From Prevotella sp. CAG:755 (GTDB taxonomy: Bacteria > Bacteroidota > Bacteroidia > Bacteroidales > Bacteroidaceae), in the NCBI GenBank assembly GCA_000431275.1, contig HF989198.1, forward strand, positions 321-15,081: 14,761 nucleotides of DNA, given 5' to 3'. Below the pieces are notes generated by a model. That model had not been told where the DNA came from. It ran no database searches and saw only the letters and a list, made by a program, of their open reading frames with translations. Made by a program: the position numbers and the translations under genes. Positions 1 to 7,982 of the stretch are shown here, one piece after another; position 1 is the first letter of the stretch, and every line of letters begins with the position of its first letter.

Positions 1-912
1 GGCGAAGCCAGCAGCCGTTTCCGCGCCGAAAAGCCCGACACGTATGTCCACGCCTTTGACGATGACGAAGACGACAAGCCCATCACCTTCACCCCGACAC
101 CTGTCGAACGCCGGGGCGGCGACAAACTGAACGTTGTGCTCGGCTTCGTCGCCGCAGACCCTGCCCACGTACCCGCCAAGGTGTTCGAGGCCTACCTCGT
201 CAACGACAGCAACTACTACCTCAACTACACCTATGCCTCGGCCGACGGCGTAGGACGCCGCCTGCGCGTCGAGGGCACAGTCGAGCCCAACATGAAAGTA
301 TTCCTCGAAGAGTTCACCCACGAGGCCCTGCCCGAGATGGAGCGCGTCGCCGTACAGTTCACCGCATTCAAGCGTGAGCGCGTCTACCAGCCCAAACCGG
401 CCTTCGACGTGGAGCTGCGGCTTGACGTGACAAAATTCTACAAACCGCACACGTTCGGCCCGACCGATTTCTTCGAGGAGCCGGCTCTCCTTGTCGACGT
501 AGTGCGTGACGACCGCGCCGTGCGCTCCGTCTTTGTCGACGCCGAGAGCCTGCGCGACGCCCTGACCCCCCATGCCAAACCCGAGCCCCGACCGGCCAAG
601 ACACCCGCACGAAAACCACACAAGGAGGACGGCCTCATCGAAGTGGACCTGCACGCCTCCGAGGTGCTCGAAACGACGGCGGGCATGAGCCACAAGGACA
701 TTCTCGACTACCAGCTCGACATTTTCCGCCGCACCATGGACGAGCACCGCCGCCACACAGGGCAACGCATCGTCTTCATCCACGGCAAGGGCGACGGCGT
801 GCTCCGCCAGGCACTGCTGCGTGAACTGCGGGCAAAGTACAAGACGTGTACGGCGCAGGACGCCTCGTTCCGCGAGTACGGCTTCGGCGCCACGATGGTC
901 ACCATCCATTAA
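1..912 (+). CDS. DUF2027/Smr domain protein, 3' part (5' end outside window)
   Basis: The reading frame is open from base 1, so the start lies upstream of the window; the GTG at 136 is internal (the frame reads GGDKLNVVLGF across it). The visible 303 residues hold the DUF2027 domain typical of Bacteroidetes (VFEAYLVNDSNYYLNYTYA, then VEPNMKVFLEEFTHEALPEM and FYKPHTFGPTDFF), a short Pro/Lys-rich linker (about 570-630), and a C-terminal Smr domain. The Smr domain shows the DLHA motif (about 646-657) and HGKGDGVLR (from 781), ending in YGFGATMVTIH. Smr domains, known from MutS2 tails and stand-alone proteins, bind or nick nucleic acid; the exact role of the DUF2027 family is not established. The end of this gene is partly repeated, in decayed form, at 4833-4972. 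Family assignment is confident; function is inferred only at the level of nucleic-acid binding. Confidence 0.9.
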   Translation, partial: GEASSRFRAEKPDTYVHAFDDDEDDKPITFTPTPVERRGGDKLNVVLGFVAADPAHVPAKVFEAYLVNDSNYYLNYTYASADGVGRRLRVEGTVEPNMKVFLEEFTHEALPEMERVAVQFTAFKRERVYQPKPAFDVELRLDVTKFYKPHTFGPTDFFEEPALLVDVVRDDRAVRSVFVDAESLRDALTPHAKPEPRPAKTPARKPHKEDGLIEVDLHASEVLETTAGMSHKDILDYQLDIFRRTMDEHRRHTGQRIVFIHGKGDGVLRQALLRELRAKYKTCTAQDASFREYGFGATMVTIH

Positions 913-929
913 CCCCTCACCCGCCCTGC

Positions 930-968
930 GCCGCCGCGTTGCCCGCCCCGACGGGCGACGGCGGCGGC
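930..968 (+). terminator. GC-rich hairpin after the Smr gene
   Basis: Two 8-bp arms in series (gccgccgc/gcggcggc and gttgcccg/cgggcgac) with a one-base bulge at 960 start 18 bases after the stop codon. There is no T-run after it, so it may be a transcript-stabilising or Rho-assisted 3' end rather than a classical intrinsic terminator. Apart from this hairpin and the promoter box at 1109, I see nothing in the 913-1145 gap. Confidence 0.45.
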
Positions 969-1108
969 ATACACACACTCCACACCGACCACGAAAAGCA
1001 ACGGCCTCGCCATCCTCATTCGCCCCACGATTGCCTGCCCCGCCCGCTACTGCGCCGCCCCCTTCCACAAGGGCAGCCGCACCGCCGGGGGCGACCTTCG
1101 CACCGCCA

Positions 1109-1116
1109 TAACTTTG
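1109..1116 (+). promoter_or_regulatory. Bacteroidetes -7 box (TAACTTTG) for the acyltransferase gene
   Basis: TAACTTTG matches the TAnnTTTG consensus of the Bacteroidetes primary sigma factor and lies 29 bases before the ATG at 1146. No good -33 TTTG is visible at the expected distance, so the call rests on the -7 box and its position. Confidence 0.5.
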
Positions 1117-1145
1117 CGCATTTTGCATCCCTATAAGTAAACGTC

Positions 1146-2290
1146 ATGACAAAAGAACTCTTTCTCCCATCCAAGCCACGGTACGACATCTTGGACGGCC
1201 TGCGCGACGTGACTGCCTTGGTCATTCTGCCGTATCACGTGCTCGAAGGCTGCGGCGTCGTCCTCGGCCGCGGGTACTTGGGCGTCGACTTTTTTTACGT
1301 GCTATCGGGTTTCGTCATCGGGTATGCCTATGACGACCGCTGGGGCCGCATGAATGTCGGCGGCTTCTTCAAGCGCCGCATCATCCGCCTGCATCCCATG
1401 GTCATTATGGGAACAGCCATCGGCCTCGCCCTCTATTACTTCCAGACCAGCGACGCGCTGCCGCTCATCGGACAGCGGCCGTGGTGGGTGGTGCTTCTGC
1501 TTTTCTTCTACTGCTGCCTGATGCTCCCGATGCCCAACGCGTGGGACATTCGCGGCTGGCAGGACACCAACTCGTTCAACGGGAACATATGGTCGCTCTA
1601 CTGGGAATACTTAGCGAACATCTGCTACGCCTTCTTTCTGCGTTTCGTGCCCACGATCGTGCTCGCCGCGCTCACGGTTGTGGCGGCCGTCGCCACGCTC
1701 GACCTCACGCTGAACCTCAATCTCTTCGGACTCATCAGCGAAAGCAGGGTTGGCGCGCCCTACACGGTCAACGGCGGATGGAGCCTCGCTCCCAGCGAGC
1801 TCTATGTGGGCACCGTGCGTCTCGGCTACCCCTTCCTCGTCGGCATGATGCTGTCGCGGACAAAACGACTGGTGCGGATGAAGGGCGGTTTCGTATGGAC
1901 CGCGCTGCTGGTAGCCGCACTGCTCCTCATGCCCGCATTCGAAGGCATCGCCAACGGTGTGTATGAGGCCTTCGCCATCCTTGTCGTCATGCCTCTCATC
2001 GTGTCCATCGGCGCGGGCAGCCAACTCACAGGCCGGAAGTACAACGCCGCCTGCAAGTTTCTGGGCGACCTGTCCTACCGCTATACATCACCCACCTGCC
2101 AGTGGTGAGCCTGCAAATCGCGTATGTATCCAACCATCCCGAAGCTCCCCTGTCGAACCTCATCATGGTATCGGTTCTCACGTTTTTTCTTTCGGTTGCC
2201 GTGGCCTACGCCTGCCTCAAACTGTACGACGTGCCCGTGCGGCGCTGGTTGCAGCAGAAGTGGACGCAGCGTCCCGCCACCTGTTCATAA
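1146..2290 (+). pseudogene. acyltransferase family 3 membrane protein, frameshifted near its C-terminus
   Basis: The N-terminus (YDILDGLRDVTALVILPYH, then GYLGVDFFYVLSGFVIGYAY and RRIIRLHPM) is the standard opening of acyltransferase_3 (OafA/NodX-type) membrane O-acyltransferases, followed by many hydrophobic spans. These enzymes acylate sugars of surface polysaccharide or other extracytoplasmic glycans. The first frame runs to a stop at 2106-2108, ending in the unnatural GDLSYRYTSPTCQW. In the next frame, from 2081, the protein continues as LYITHLPVVSLQIAYVSNHP and ends at 2290 with a last membrane span and LKLYDVPVRRWL, exactly what the family expects after LGDLSYP. One missing base at about 2079 (tac-cg-cta where tac-ccg-cta is expected) explains it. 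It is either a recently inactivated gene or a sequencing error; the truncated product would lack the final membrane helix. The start at 1146 fits the -7 box upstream. Confidence 0.85.
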
Positions 2291-2310
2291 GGACATAGCC
2301 GAATCCGGTC

Positions 2311-2347
2311 TGGCCGTCCCTGCAAGCGGCGGGGACGGTCACGGCCA
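2311..2347 (+). terminator. possible hairpin terminator after the acyltransferase
   Basis: Two alternative pairings overlap here: tggccgt (2311-2317) with acggcca (2341-2347), and ccgtccc (2314-2320) with gggacgg (2332-2338). No T-run follows. It lies 20 bases after the acyltransferase stop and before the GH89 gene. Confidence 0.3.
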
Positions 2348-2388
2348 ATCCCTGTGGGACACCTGCTGTACATTACGAAAGGAACCAT

Positions 2389-2396
2389 TAACCTTG
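2389..2396 (+). promoter_or_regulatory. weak -7-like box (TAACCTTG) before the GH89 gene
   Basis: TAACCTTG differs from TAnnTTTG at one position and lies 77 bases before the ATG at 2474. No convincing -33 element is seen. It is the only promoter-like site found in the 2291-2473 gap. Confidence 0.25.
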
Positions 2397-2473
2397 CAGA
2401 CACCGCGGGCGTCGTCCGCCCACGCCACTGCTGGCTTACACACCACCTGAAAATTCACATCATCACCCCTCAC

Positions 2474-4636
2474 ATGAAAAACATCTGTATGGCCGCACTG
2501 CTGTGCTGGGCGACAGCTTGCTCCGCCACGACTCCCATCGAACAGCTGACCGACCGCATCGATGCCGGCGCCTCACGCAAATTCATCTTCGAGAAGGTCG
2601 AATCGCCCCACGACTTCTTCGAGCTCGACCAACAGGGCGACCGCGTGGTCGTCCGGGGCAACAGCAACGTCACCCTCGCCAAGGGCCTGCACTGGTACTT
2701 GCGACACTACGCCCGCATCCACCTCTCGTGGAATGCCATGCACGCACGGCTGCCCGACACACTGCCCCCGGTGACGCGGCCGGAGCGCCACGAAACCGAC
2801 CTCGACCTGCGCTACGACCTGAACTACTGCACGTTTTCCTACACCATGCCCTTTTGGGACTGGGCACGCTGGGAGGAGGAACTGGACTGGATGGCGATGC
2901 ACGGTATCAACCTGCCGCTGGCCTTGGTGGGCACGGACGTGGTTTGGCGCAACGTGCTCCTGCGCCTCGGCTACACGACGGACGAAGTCAATGCCTTTAT
3001 CGCCGGTCCGGCCTGGCAGGCGTGGTGGCTCATGAACAACCTTGAAGGATGGGGAGGCCCTAACACGGACAACTGGTACCGCCGTCAGGAGGAGCTGCAA
3101 AGGCGCATCGTCGGCCGGATGCGCGAACTCGACATCGAGCCCGTGCTGCCGGGCTATTCGGGTATGGTGCCCAGCAACGCAAAGGCCAAGTTGGGCCTCG
3201 ACGTGACCGACCCCGGCACGTGGAACGCTTACCAAAGGCCGGCCTTCCTCAGTCCCACCGACCCGCGCTTCGCCGACATCGCCGGTCTCTACTACGACGA
3301 ACTGACGCGCCTCTACGGCCGTACCCGCTACTACGCCATGGACCCCTTCCATGAGGGTGGCAACACCGCGGGGGTCGACCTCCGCGCCGCCGGACGGGCC
3401 ATCCACGCCGCCATGAAGCGTTGTAATCCCAACGCCGCTTGGGTGGTGCAGGCCTGGCAGGCCAACCCGCGGCGCGAGTTGATAGCCGCCGTCCCGCGCG
3501 GCGACCTTGTCGTGCTCGACCTCTTTGCCGAAAGTCGCCCGCAATGGGGCGACACGGCCTCGACATGGTGCCGCCCGGACGGCTTCGACGGCCACGATTG
3601 GATCTACTGCATGCTGCTGAACTACGGGGGCAACGTCGGACTGCACGGCAAGATGGACCACGTGCTCGACGAGTTCCGCAAGGCCCGCGCCAGCCGCTTC
3701 GGTGCCACCCTGCGCGGCGTTGGAATGACGATGGAGGGCTCGGAGAACAACCCGGTCATGTTCGAACTGCTCTGCGACTTGCCCTGGCTCGCCGACTCGG
3801 TCACGCTCGACGACTGGCTCGCCGCCTACGTCACCGCACGCTACGGACGCAGCGTGCCGGCCGCCCACGAGGCGTGGCGCCTGCTCCGCCACAGTGTCTA
3901 CGAATGCCCCGCCGCCTCCACTCAACAGGGCACGCACGAATCCATCTTCTGCGCCCGTCCCGCGGCCGACGCCTACCAAGTGTCCTCGTGGTCTGATATG
4001 CGCGACTACTACGACCCGGCCGACGTCATCCACGCCGCCGGCCTCCTGCTCGACGCCGCGGACGAACTGCGAGGTTCTGACAATTACGCCTATGACCTTG
4101 TCGACGTCATGCGGCAGGCCGTGGCCGAAAAGGGACGCCTTGTCCACGCCGCCATGCGTGCGGCCGTCGAGGCGGACGACGTCGAGCGTTTCGACAGGGA
4201 GGCCAGTCGTTTCCTCAGCCTCATCCTTGTGCAGGACAGCCTGCTGGTCACGCGCCCCGAGTTCCGTGTCGGCACGTGGATCGGCCGCGCCCGGCAGTGC
4301 GGCCAGACACCCGAGGAACAAGCGCACTACGAATGGAACGCCCGCACGCTCATCACGACGTGGGGCGGGCGCGCCGCGGCCGACCGGGGCGGCCTGCACG
4401 ACTACGCCCACCGCGAATGGAACGGACTGCTGCGCGACTTCTATTATCGGCGTTGGAAGTTGTGGATCGACGGCACGAGCCAGGCGCTCCGCCACGGTGA
4501 CCCGTTGCCCTCCATCGACTGGTATGCCGTCGAGGAGCCATGGACGCGCGACACGTCGCCCTACGCCTCCACGCCAGAGGGTGACCCTATTGACGCCGCC
4601 CGCCGCGCCTACCGCGCCATCATGGCCGCCGACTGA
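2474..4636 (+). CDS. GH89 alpha-N-acetylglucosaminidase (NAGLU family), exported
   Basis: The 720-residue protein has the three-domain plan of NAGLU: a small N-terminal domain (about 20-110), a TIM barrel (about 115-445) and a C-terminal helical domain. It would remove terminal alpha-linked N-acetylglucosamine from mucin O-glycans or heparan-type chains. The acid/base is predicted as E294 in DPFHEGG and the nucleophile as E421 in GMTMEGSENNPVMFELL; their 127-residue spacing is close to the 130 between human NAGLU E316 and E446. The start at ATG 2474 was chosen because it gives MKNICMAALLCWATAC, a short signal peptide; the frame is open back to 2354 but that stretch has no signal-like character. 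The WATAC end could be a non-canonical lipobox or a signal peptidase I site. It is alone, without SusC/SusD neighbours in this window. Confidence 0.93.
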   Translation: MKNICMAALLCWATACSATTPIEQLTDRIDAGASRKFIFEKVESPHDFFELDQQGDRVVVRGNSNVTLAKGLHWYLRHYARIHLSWNAMHARLPDTLPPVTRPERHETDLDLRYDLNYCTFSYTMPFWDWARWEEELDWMAMHGINLPLALVGTDVVWRNVLLRLGYTTDEVNAFIAGPAWQAWWLMNNLEGWGGPNTDNWYRRQEELQRRIVGRMRELDIEPVLPGYSGMVPSNAKAKLGLDVTDPGTWNAYQRPAFLSPTDPRFADIAGLYYDELTRLYGRTRYYAMDPFHEGGNTAGVDLRAAGRAIHAAMKRCNPNAAWVVQAWQANPRRELIAAVPRGDLVVLDLFAESRPQWGDTASTWCRPDGFDGHDWIYCMLLNYGGNVGLHGKMDHVLDEFRKARASRFGATLRGVGMTMEGSENNPVMFELLCDLPWLADSVTLDDWLAAYVTARYGRSVPAAHEAWRLLRHSVYECPAASTQQGTHESIFCARPAADAYQVSSWSDMRDYYDPADVIHAAGLLLDAADELRGSDNYAYDLVDVMRQAVAEKGRLVHAAMRAAVEADDVERFDREASRFLSLILVQDSLLVTRPEFRVGTWIGRARQCGQTPEEQAHYEWNARTLITTWGGRAAADRGGLHDYAHREWNGLLRDFYYRRWKLWIDGTSQALRHGDPLPSIDWYAVEEPWTRDTSPYASTPEGDPIDAARRAYRAIMAAD

Positions 4637-4714
4637 CCGCCCCAGCCCCGGGGGAGACAGCGATCCGGCAACCCTTCCCCTCAACCGATCGGACGGAAAA
4701 ACGGACGCCGTGCC

Positions 4715-4770
4715 CCCGTCAAACCTATCCGGCTGACAATAAATTCTGTCAGCCGGATAGGTTTGACGGG
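4715..4770. repeat. long perfect inverted repeat (24-bp arms, 8-base loop)
   Basis: The arms at 4715-4738 and 4747-4770 are exactly complementary and flank the loop ataaattc. The stem can be extended by gccgt (4707-4711) with acggc (4771-4775) across a three-base bulge. It lies between the converging GH89 and HIRAN-like genes, so it could end transcription from both sides, but it lacks the T-run of an intrinsic terminator. Its length is unusual for a terminator and suggests a palindromic mobile repeat or the trace of an insertion. Confidence 0.85.
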
Positions 4771-4832
4771 ACGGCTAACCGGCAATTCCACCGATGCAAG
4801 CCGCCCACGCAAAGGCGGCATCCATGTTGTAC

Positions 4833-4972
4833 GGAATTCCTCTGAACCATCCGCCAGCAGCGGGCGCGATACACCGCGCCCTACTGAGCGAACTGTGGGT
4901 AAAGTACAAGCTAGCATGGAGTAGAACGCCTCGGTTCGCAAATACGGCTACGATGCCACGATAGTCACCGCA
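4833..4972 (+). pseudogene. decayed fragment of a DUF2027/Smr gene (Smr C-terminus)
   Basis: This stretch matches the 3' end of the intact Smr gene at 1-912. From 4833 one frame reads GIPLNH, then GAIHRALLSELWVKYK, aligning without gaps to RIVFIH and GVLRQALLRELRAKYK of the intact protein; after a one-base deletion just before 4926 the match goes on in another frame as NASVRKYGYDATIVTA against DASFREYGFGATMVTI. By hand count, 36 of 44 bases (4926-4969 against 860-903) and 27 of 33 bases (4878-4910 against 811-843) are identical. The catalytic-type HGKG motif is lost (HPPA). A weaker trace may reach back to about 4790. There is no start or full domain, so it is a dead remnant. Confidence 0.85.
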
Positions 4973-5021
4973 GGCAGATTAGTAAGCACCCCAAAAAGGA
5001 AGAGAAATTACAAAAATACAT

Positions 5022-5963
5022 TCATGCCTCTTCTTCCTCCATTTTTCGCTCTAAGCGTAAGAATTGATTCACCATATAGGTATACTCATTTTTGTGGCGA
5101 GTAAATGTATAGGCGTTCCCATATAAAACACCATTGTAGAAATGACTCTCCAAAACCATCGGGATATTATCAACGCCGCCAACCTCTTTACGATATTTGG
5201 ACAATTCTTTTTCGGCAATGTAGCCTACTTTTATACCTGTATCCGTGTATATGGCAACAGCCTTATGATTGTATTTATTGTTGGGCTCGAATTTCGCCAC
5301 GCCGAAAGAAACGAACGGCGCAGTTACATGATATTTCACGCCAGCCAAGATATACCTATTCCAATAATAAAAGTCATAATCGTATTGGGAATGTGCTTTT
5401 TTATAAGTGAATTCACCGTCTGGGAGACCGAGAAATTCGACTCTCTCACTTATTAACTTGCAATAATCATAGTCTCTAAGCCATACTCCGACGTTTCTAA
5501 GCCAATCAATGAGGGATTCCTCTAAAACCTTGCCCTTGGTCAAACGAATACTTATGCTTTCGCCATCGCTATACCCGTACCAAAATAAATTATCGAATCC
5601 AGCCTCACGCTCATACTTCTTCCAATTCTTCCGCTCTAACGGTATCGTTGCAGAACCGTCATGCGAGCAAAAAAGAACCCCTTTTACTCCATTCCTATTA
5701 CATTCACCCGAATACTTTGTACGCCCATAATAAACCCCAACAGGCAAGCTAAAATGTAAGATATGGTAATTGAAATTCTCGGTTCCCGCTACTCTTATTT
5801 TGTATAACTTGCCAAAATAGTTTTTCATACCGTCAAGTTCCTTTAAATAATTAACGGGTGTAGGCTTCTTCGGAGTTGGCACAAATACTCTCTCTATTTT
5901 ATCAATGTCAAGACACTTTTCATTTCTACAAAATATCTCTTTCAAAAATTTCAAAATACTCAT
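5022..5963 (-). CDS. unknown protein with HIRAN-like C-terminal domain, AT-rich
   Basis: The 313-residue protein is soluble in appearance, with no signal peptide or membrane span. Residues about 204-288 read like a HIRAN domain: ILAGVKYH, then FGVAKFEPNNKYNHKAVAIY and GIKVGYIAEKEL, matching the family pattern of a Gly-Val start, an EP-N-(K/P)-Y-(D/N)-x-x-A-(V/I) core and an (I/V)GY strand. HIRAN domains bind DNA ends or stalled forks when fused to SNF2 helicases and are also found as stand-alone or phage/defence-linked modules. The N-terminal 200 residues are not recognised; they include a KKPTP linker near 31-36 and many aromatic residues. Base composition and codon use are strikingly AT-rich against the GC-rich neighbours, a strong sign of horizontal acquisition. 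It is a single gene, convergent with the GH89 gene, next to a long palindrome and an Smr remnant. No clear promoter box is seen upstream. Function unknown. Confidence 0.75.
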   Translation of the reverse strand: MSILKFLKEIFCRNEKCLDIDKIERVFVPTPKKPTPVNYLKELDGMKNYFGKLYKIRVAGTENFNYHILHFSLPVGVYYGRTKYSGECNRNGVKGVLFCSHDGSATIPLERKNWKKYEREAGFDNLFWYGYSDGESISIRLTKGKVLEESLIDWLRNVGVWLRDYDYCKLISERVEFLGLPDGEFTYKKAHSQYDYDFYYWNRYILAGVKYHVTAPFVSFGVAKFEPNNKYNHKAVAIYTDTGIKVGYIAEKELSKYRKEVGGVDNIPMVLESHFYNGVLYGNAYTFTRHKNEYTYMVNQFLRLERKMEEEEA

Positions 5964-6031
5964 AGTAAAGCTATAAAGGTTTTATTAAAAACATTGTGTC
6001 GCGACTATATTAAATCTCGCACTATTAAATG

Positions 6032-6080
6032 AAGAAAGTGTGCCTTGCTTATTGAACTATAAGCGTAGGCACACTTTCTT
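6032..6080. terminator. hairpin terminator downstream of the OadA-like gene
   Basis: Arms aagaaagtgtgcct (6032-6045) and aggcacactttctt (6067-6080) pair perfectly over 14 bp, with an inner gctta/taagc stem. Read on the minus strand it starts about 19 bases after the OadA-like stop and runs into a T-rich tail (ttcatttaa), fitting an intrinsic terminator for that gene. The 5964-6098 gap otherwise holds only the AT-rich upstream region of the HIRAN-like gene. Confidence 0.75.
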
Positions 6081-6098
6081 TCTTCTCGTTTTATCTTT

Positions 6099-7868
6099 TC
6101 AGATGCGCTCAATGTAGGCGATGACGTCGCCCTTGTTGACATGTGCGCCCTGCTTGGCACTGATCTCGACGAGCTTTCCGCCGAGCGCGGCGGGCATTTC
6201 GAGAATCTGGCCGTGCGTGTTCTCGATGTAGCAGAAGCGGTCGCCCTCCTTATACTGCTGACCGATGTACGGCTCGATAGCTTTGACACATTCGCCGTCG
6301 CCGCCGATTTCCCAAAGCACCGTGCCGCTCTCGCGGGCTACGATGGGGTCGGCCTTGGCGTGCTTCAAAGCGAGCGCCTCGTCGGCCGACATGCCTTGGG
6401 CAGCCGCCTTGTCCTTCGCGGCTTGGAGGTCGGCGAGGAAACGTTTCTTGGCGACGCCACTCTTGTAGTCGCGGTATTGCTTCTCGTGCATGGCGAATTC
6501 GTAAAGTTCCTCTTGGTCGGGACCTTCTTCCCATCCGTTTTCGGCCATCTCCTTACGGAAGCGGTCGAGGTCGTCGGGATAGTTTTCCTGCGGGTCTTTG
6601 TCGGTGAACTCGTAGCCCTTCGTCTTGGCCAGCTCGACGAGTTCGGGGTCGACGGGGCCGGGCAGGCGTCCGCTCTTGCCCAAGATCATGCCCCACATGT
6701 TGTCGTCCATCATCGTAAAGCGTGGTTCGCCCTTTTCGAGGGTGAGCAGGTTCATCAGGGCGATGTTCTTGACATACTGGCTGAACGGCGTGACGAGAGG
6801 GGGATAGCCCACCTTCGGCCAAACGTAGGCCACCTCGTCAAAGAGACGGACGAGGAGCTCGTCTTCGCTGTACGGCTTCTCGCCCTTGCCCTGACGGATC
6901 ATGTTGATGCCCGACATGACACCCTTCAGGTCTGCCATCATCGAACCCATCATGCCGCCCGGAAGGCCGCATCCCAGGAGGAGCGAGCTCATCAGTTTGT
7001 TGCCCGGATCCATGAAGTAGCCGAGGAAATCGTCGATGAACTCCTGTGTCAGCGAGCGGGCCTCCATATAGGCCTCCATGTTGATTTCAGGCACGTCGAA
7101 GCCGTAGTGCTTCAACATGCTCTGCACCGAGATGACATCGGCATGGCCCTTGCCCCACGAGAGGGGCTCAATGGCGGTGTCGATGATGTCGCAGCCGTTT
7201 TTGCACACTTCGAGGATCGAAGCCATCACGAGACCCGGGCCGTTGTGGCCGTGATACTGCACGATCACGTCGGGATGCTTGGCCTTGATCATGCCGCAGA
7301 GTTTTCCGAGGAGGGCTGGCTGGCCGATGCCGGCCATGTCTTTGAGGCAGATCTCAGGGGCGCCGGCTTCGATGAGCTGGTCGGCGATGGCGCTGTAATA
7401 CTCGGCGGTGTGTATAGGGGAGTTCGTGATGCACAGGGTGGCCTGCGGCGTCATGCCGGCGTCGAGGGCGTAGTGGATGGAAGGGATGATGTTGCGCACG
7501 TCGTTCAGACCGCAGAAAATGCGGGGGATGTCGACGCCTTGGGCGTGCTTTACCTTATACTGCAAGCGGCGGACGTCGGCCGGGACGGGGAACATGCGCA
7601 GCGCGTTCAGGCCGCGGTCGAGCATGTGGGTCTTGATGCCGACCTCGTTGAACGGTTTGGTAAACGCGCGGACGGCTTGGTTCGGATTCTCACCGTAGAG
7701 AAGGTTTACTTGCTCAAAGGCGCCGCCGTTCGTCTCAACACGCGAGAAGCAGCCCATCTTGATGATGACAGGCGCAATACGTTCCAGCTGGTCCTTGCGG
7801 GGCTGGAATTTTCCCGCCGACTGGAACATGTCGCGATAGACCAGACTGAATTGGATTTTTCGCTTCAT
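6099..7868 (-). CDS. OadA-like carboxyltransferase subunit with a biotin-domain fold lacking the biotinyl lysine
   Basis: The 589-residue protein opens with FSLVYRDMFQSAGK, and its TIM barrel and conserved carboxyltransferase domain match the alpha subunit of oxaloacetate decarboxylase and the matching part of pyruvate carboxylase. Expected active-site residues are present: metal ligands D13, H206 and H208 (QYHGHNGPG) and the carbamylatable lysine K176 in EICLKDMAG. Family enzymes transfer carboxyl groups between oxaloacetate, biotin and pyruvate. The C-terminal ~75 residues look like a biotinyl/lipoyl domain (GTVLWEIGG, then GAHVNKGDVIAYIERI), but where EAMKM should stand the protein has ENTHG (residues 549-553), with H552 in place of lysine. 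I confirmed this from the bases. Biotin must sit on another protein if the enzyme works classically. It is a monocistronic gene with its own -7 box at 7920 and terminator at 6032-6080. No biotin carrier or decarboxylase beta/gamma gene lies beside it. Confidence 0.88.
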   Translation of the reverse strand: MKRKIQFSLVYRDMFQSAGKFQPRKDQLERIAPVIIKMGCFSRVETNGGAFEQVNLLYGENPNQAVRAFTKPFNEVGIKTHMLDRGLNALRMFPVPADVRRLQYKVKHAQGVDIPRIFCGLNDVRNIIPSIHYALDAGMTPQATLCITNSPIHTAEYYSAIADQLIEAGAPEICLKDMAGIGQPALLGKLCGMIKAKHPDVIVQYHGHNGPGLVMASILEVCKNGCDIIDTAIEPLSWGKGHADVISVQSMLKHYGFDVPEINMEAYMEARSLTQEFIDDFLGYFMDPGNKLMSSLLLGCGLPGGMMGSMMADLKGVMSGINMIRQGKGEKPYSEDELLVRLFDEVAYVWPKVGYPPLVTPFSQYVKNIALMNLLTLEKGEPRFTMMDDNMWGMILGKSGRLPGPVDPELVELAKTKGYEFTDKDPQENYPDDLDRFRKEMAENGWEEGPDQEELYEFAMHEKQYRDYKSGVAKKRFLADLQAAKDKAAAQGMSADEALALKHAKADPIVARESGTVLWEIGGDGECVKAIEPYIGQQYKEGDRFCYIENTHGQILEMPAALGGKLVEISAKQGAHVNKGDVIAYIERI

Positions 7869-7919
7869 ATATAACTCTTTTTACTGCGTTAGAATTTGCA
7901 CAAACTTTTGTAATCCGCG

Positions 7920-7927
7920 CAAAGTTA
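7920..7927 (-). promoter_or_regulatory. Bacteroidetes -7 box (TAACTTTG) for the OadA-like gene
   Basis: Read on the minus strand, TAACTTTGCG matches TAnnTTTG and lies 51 bases before the ATG at 7868. It is identical to the box at 1109. A -33 TTTG is not evident. Confidence 0.55.
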
Positions 7928-7982
7928 CTGATTAATTCTCACCCGGCCGCCATCCGGGGCGTCAGAGTTGCGACGGATTAAG

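Noticed and set aside
913..1136. Plus-strand frames of 96 codons after the Smr gene
   Set aside because: They are Pro/Arg/His-rich translations of GC-rich spacer, cross the hairpin at 930-968 and end at the next gene's promoter.
2354..2473. Longer N-terminus for the GH89 enzyme
   Set aside because: The extra 40 residues have no signal-peptide character, whereas ATG 2474 starts a clear signal peptide.
2573..4684. 703-codon open frame on the minus strand across the GH89 gene
   Set aside because: It is an antisense shadow of a GC-rich gene; the translation is low-complexity, Val/Gly/Arg-rich, and shows no domain, while the plus strand has a complete GH89 enzyme.
6141..7874. 577-codon open frame on the plus strand across the OadA-like gene
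   Set aside because: Same cause: codon bias of the minus-strand gene leaves the opposite frame open. The composition is His/Val/Asp-rich without motifs.
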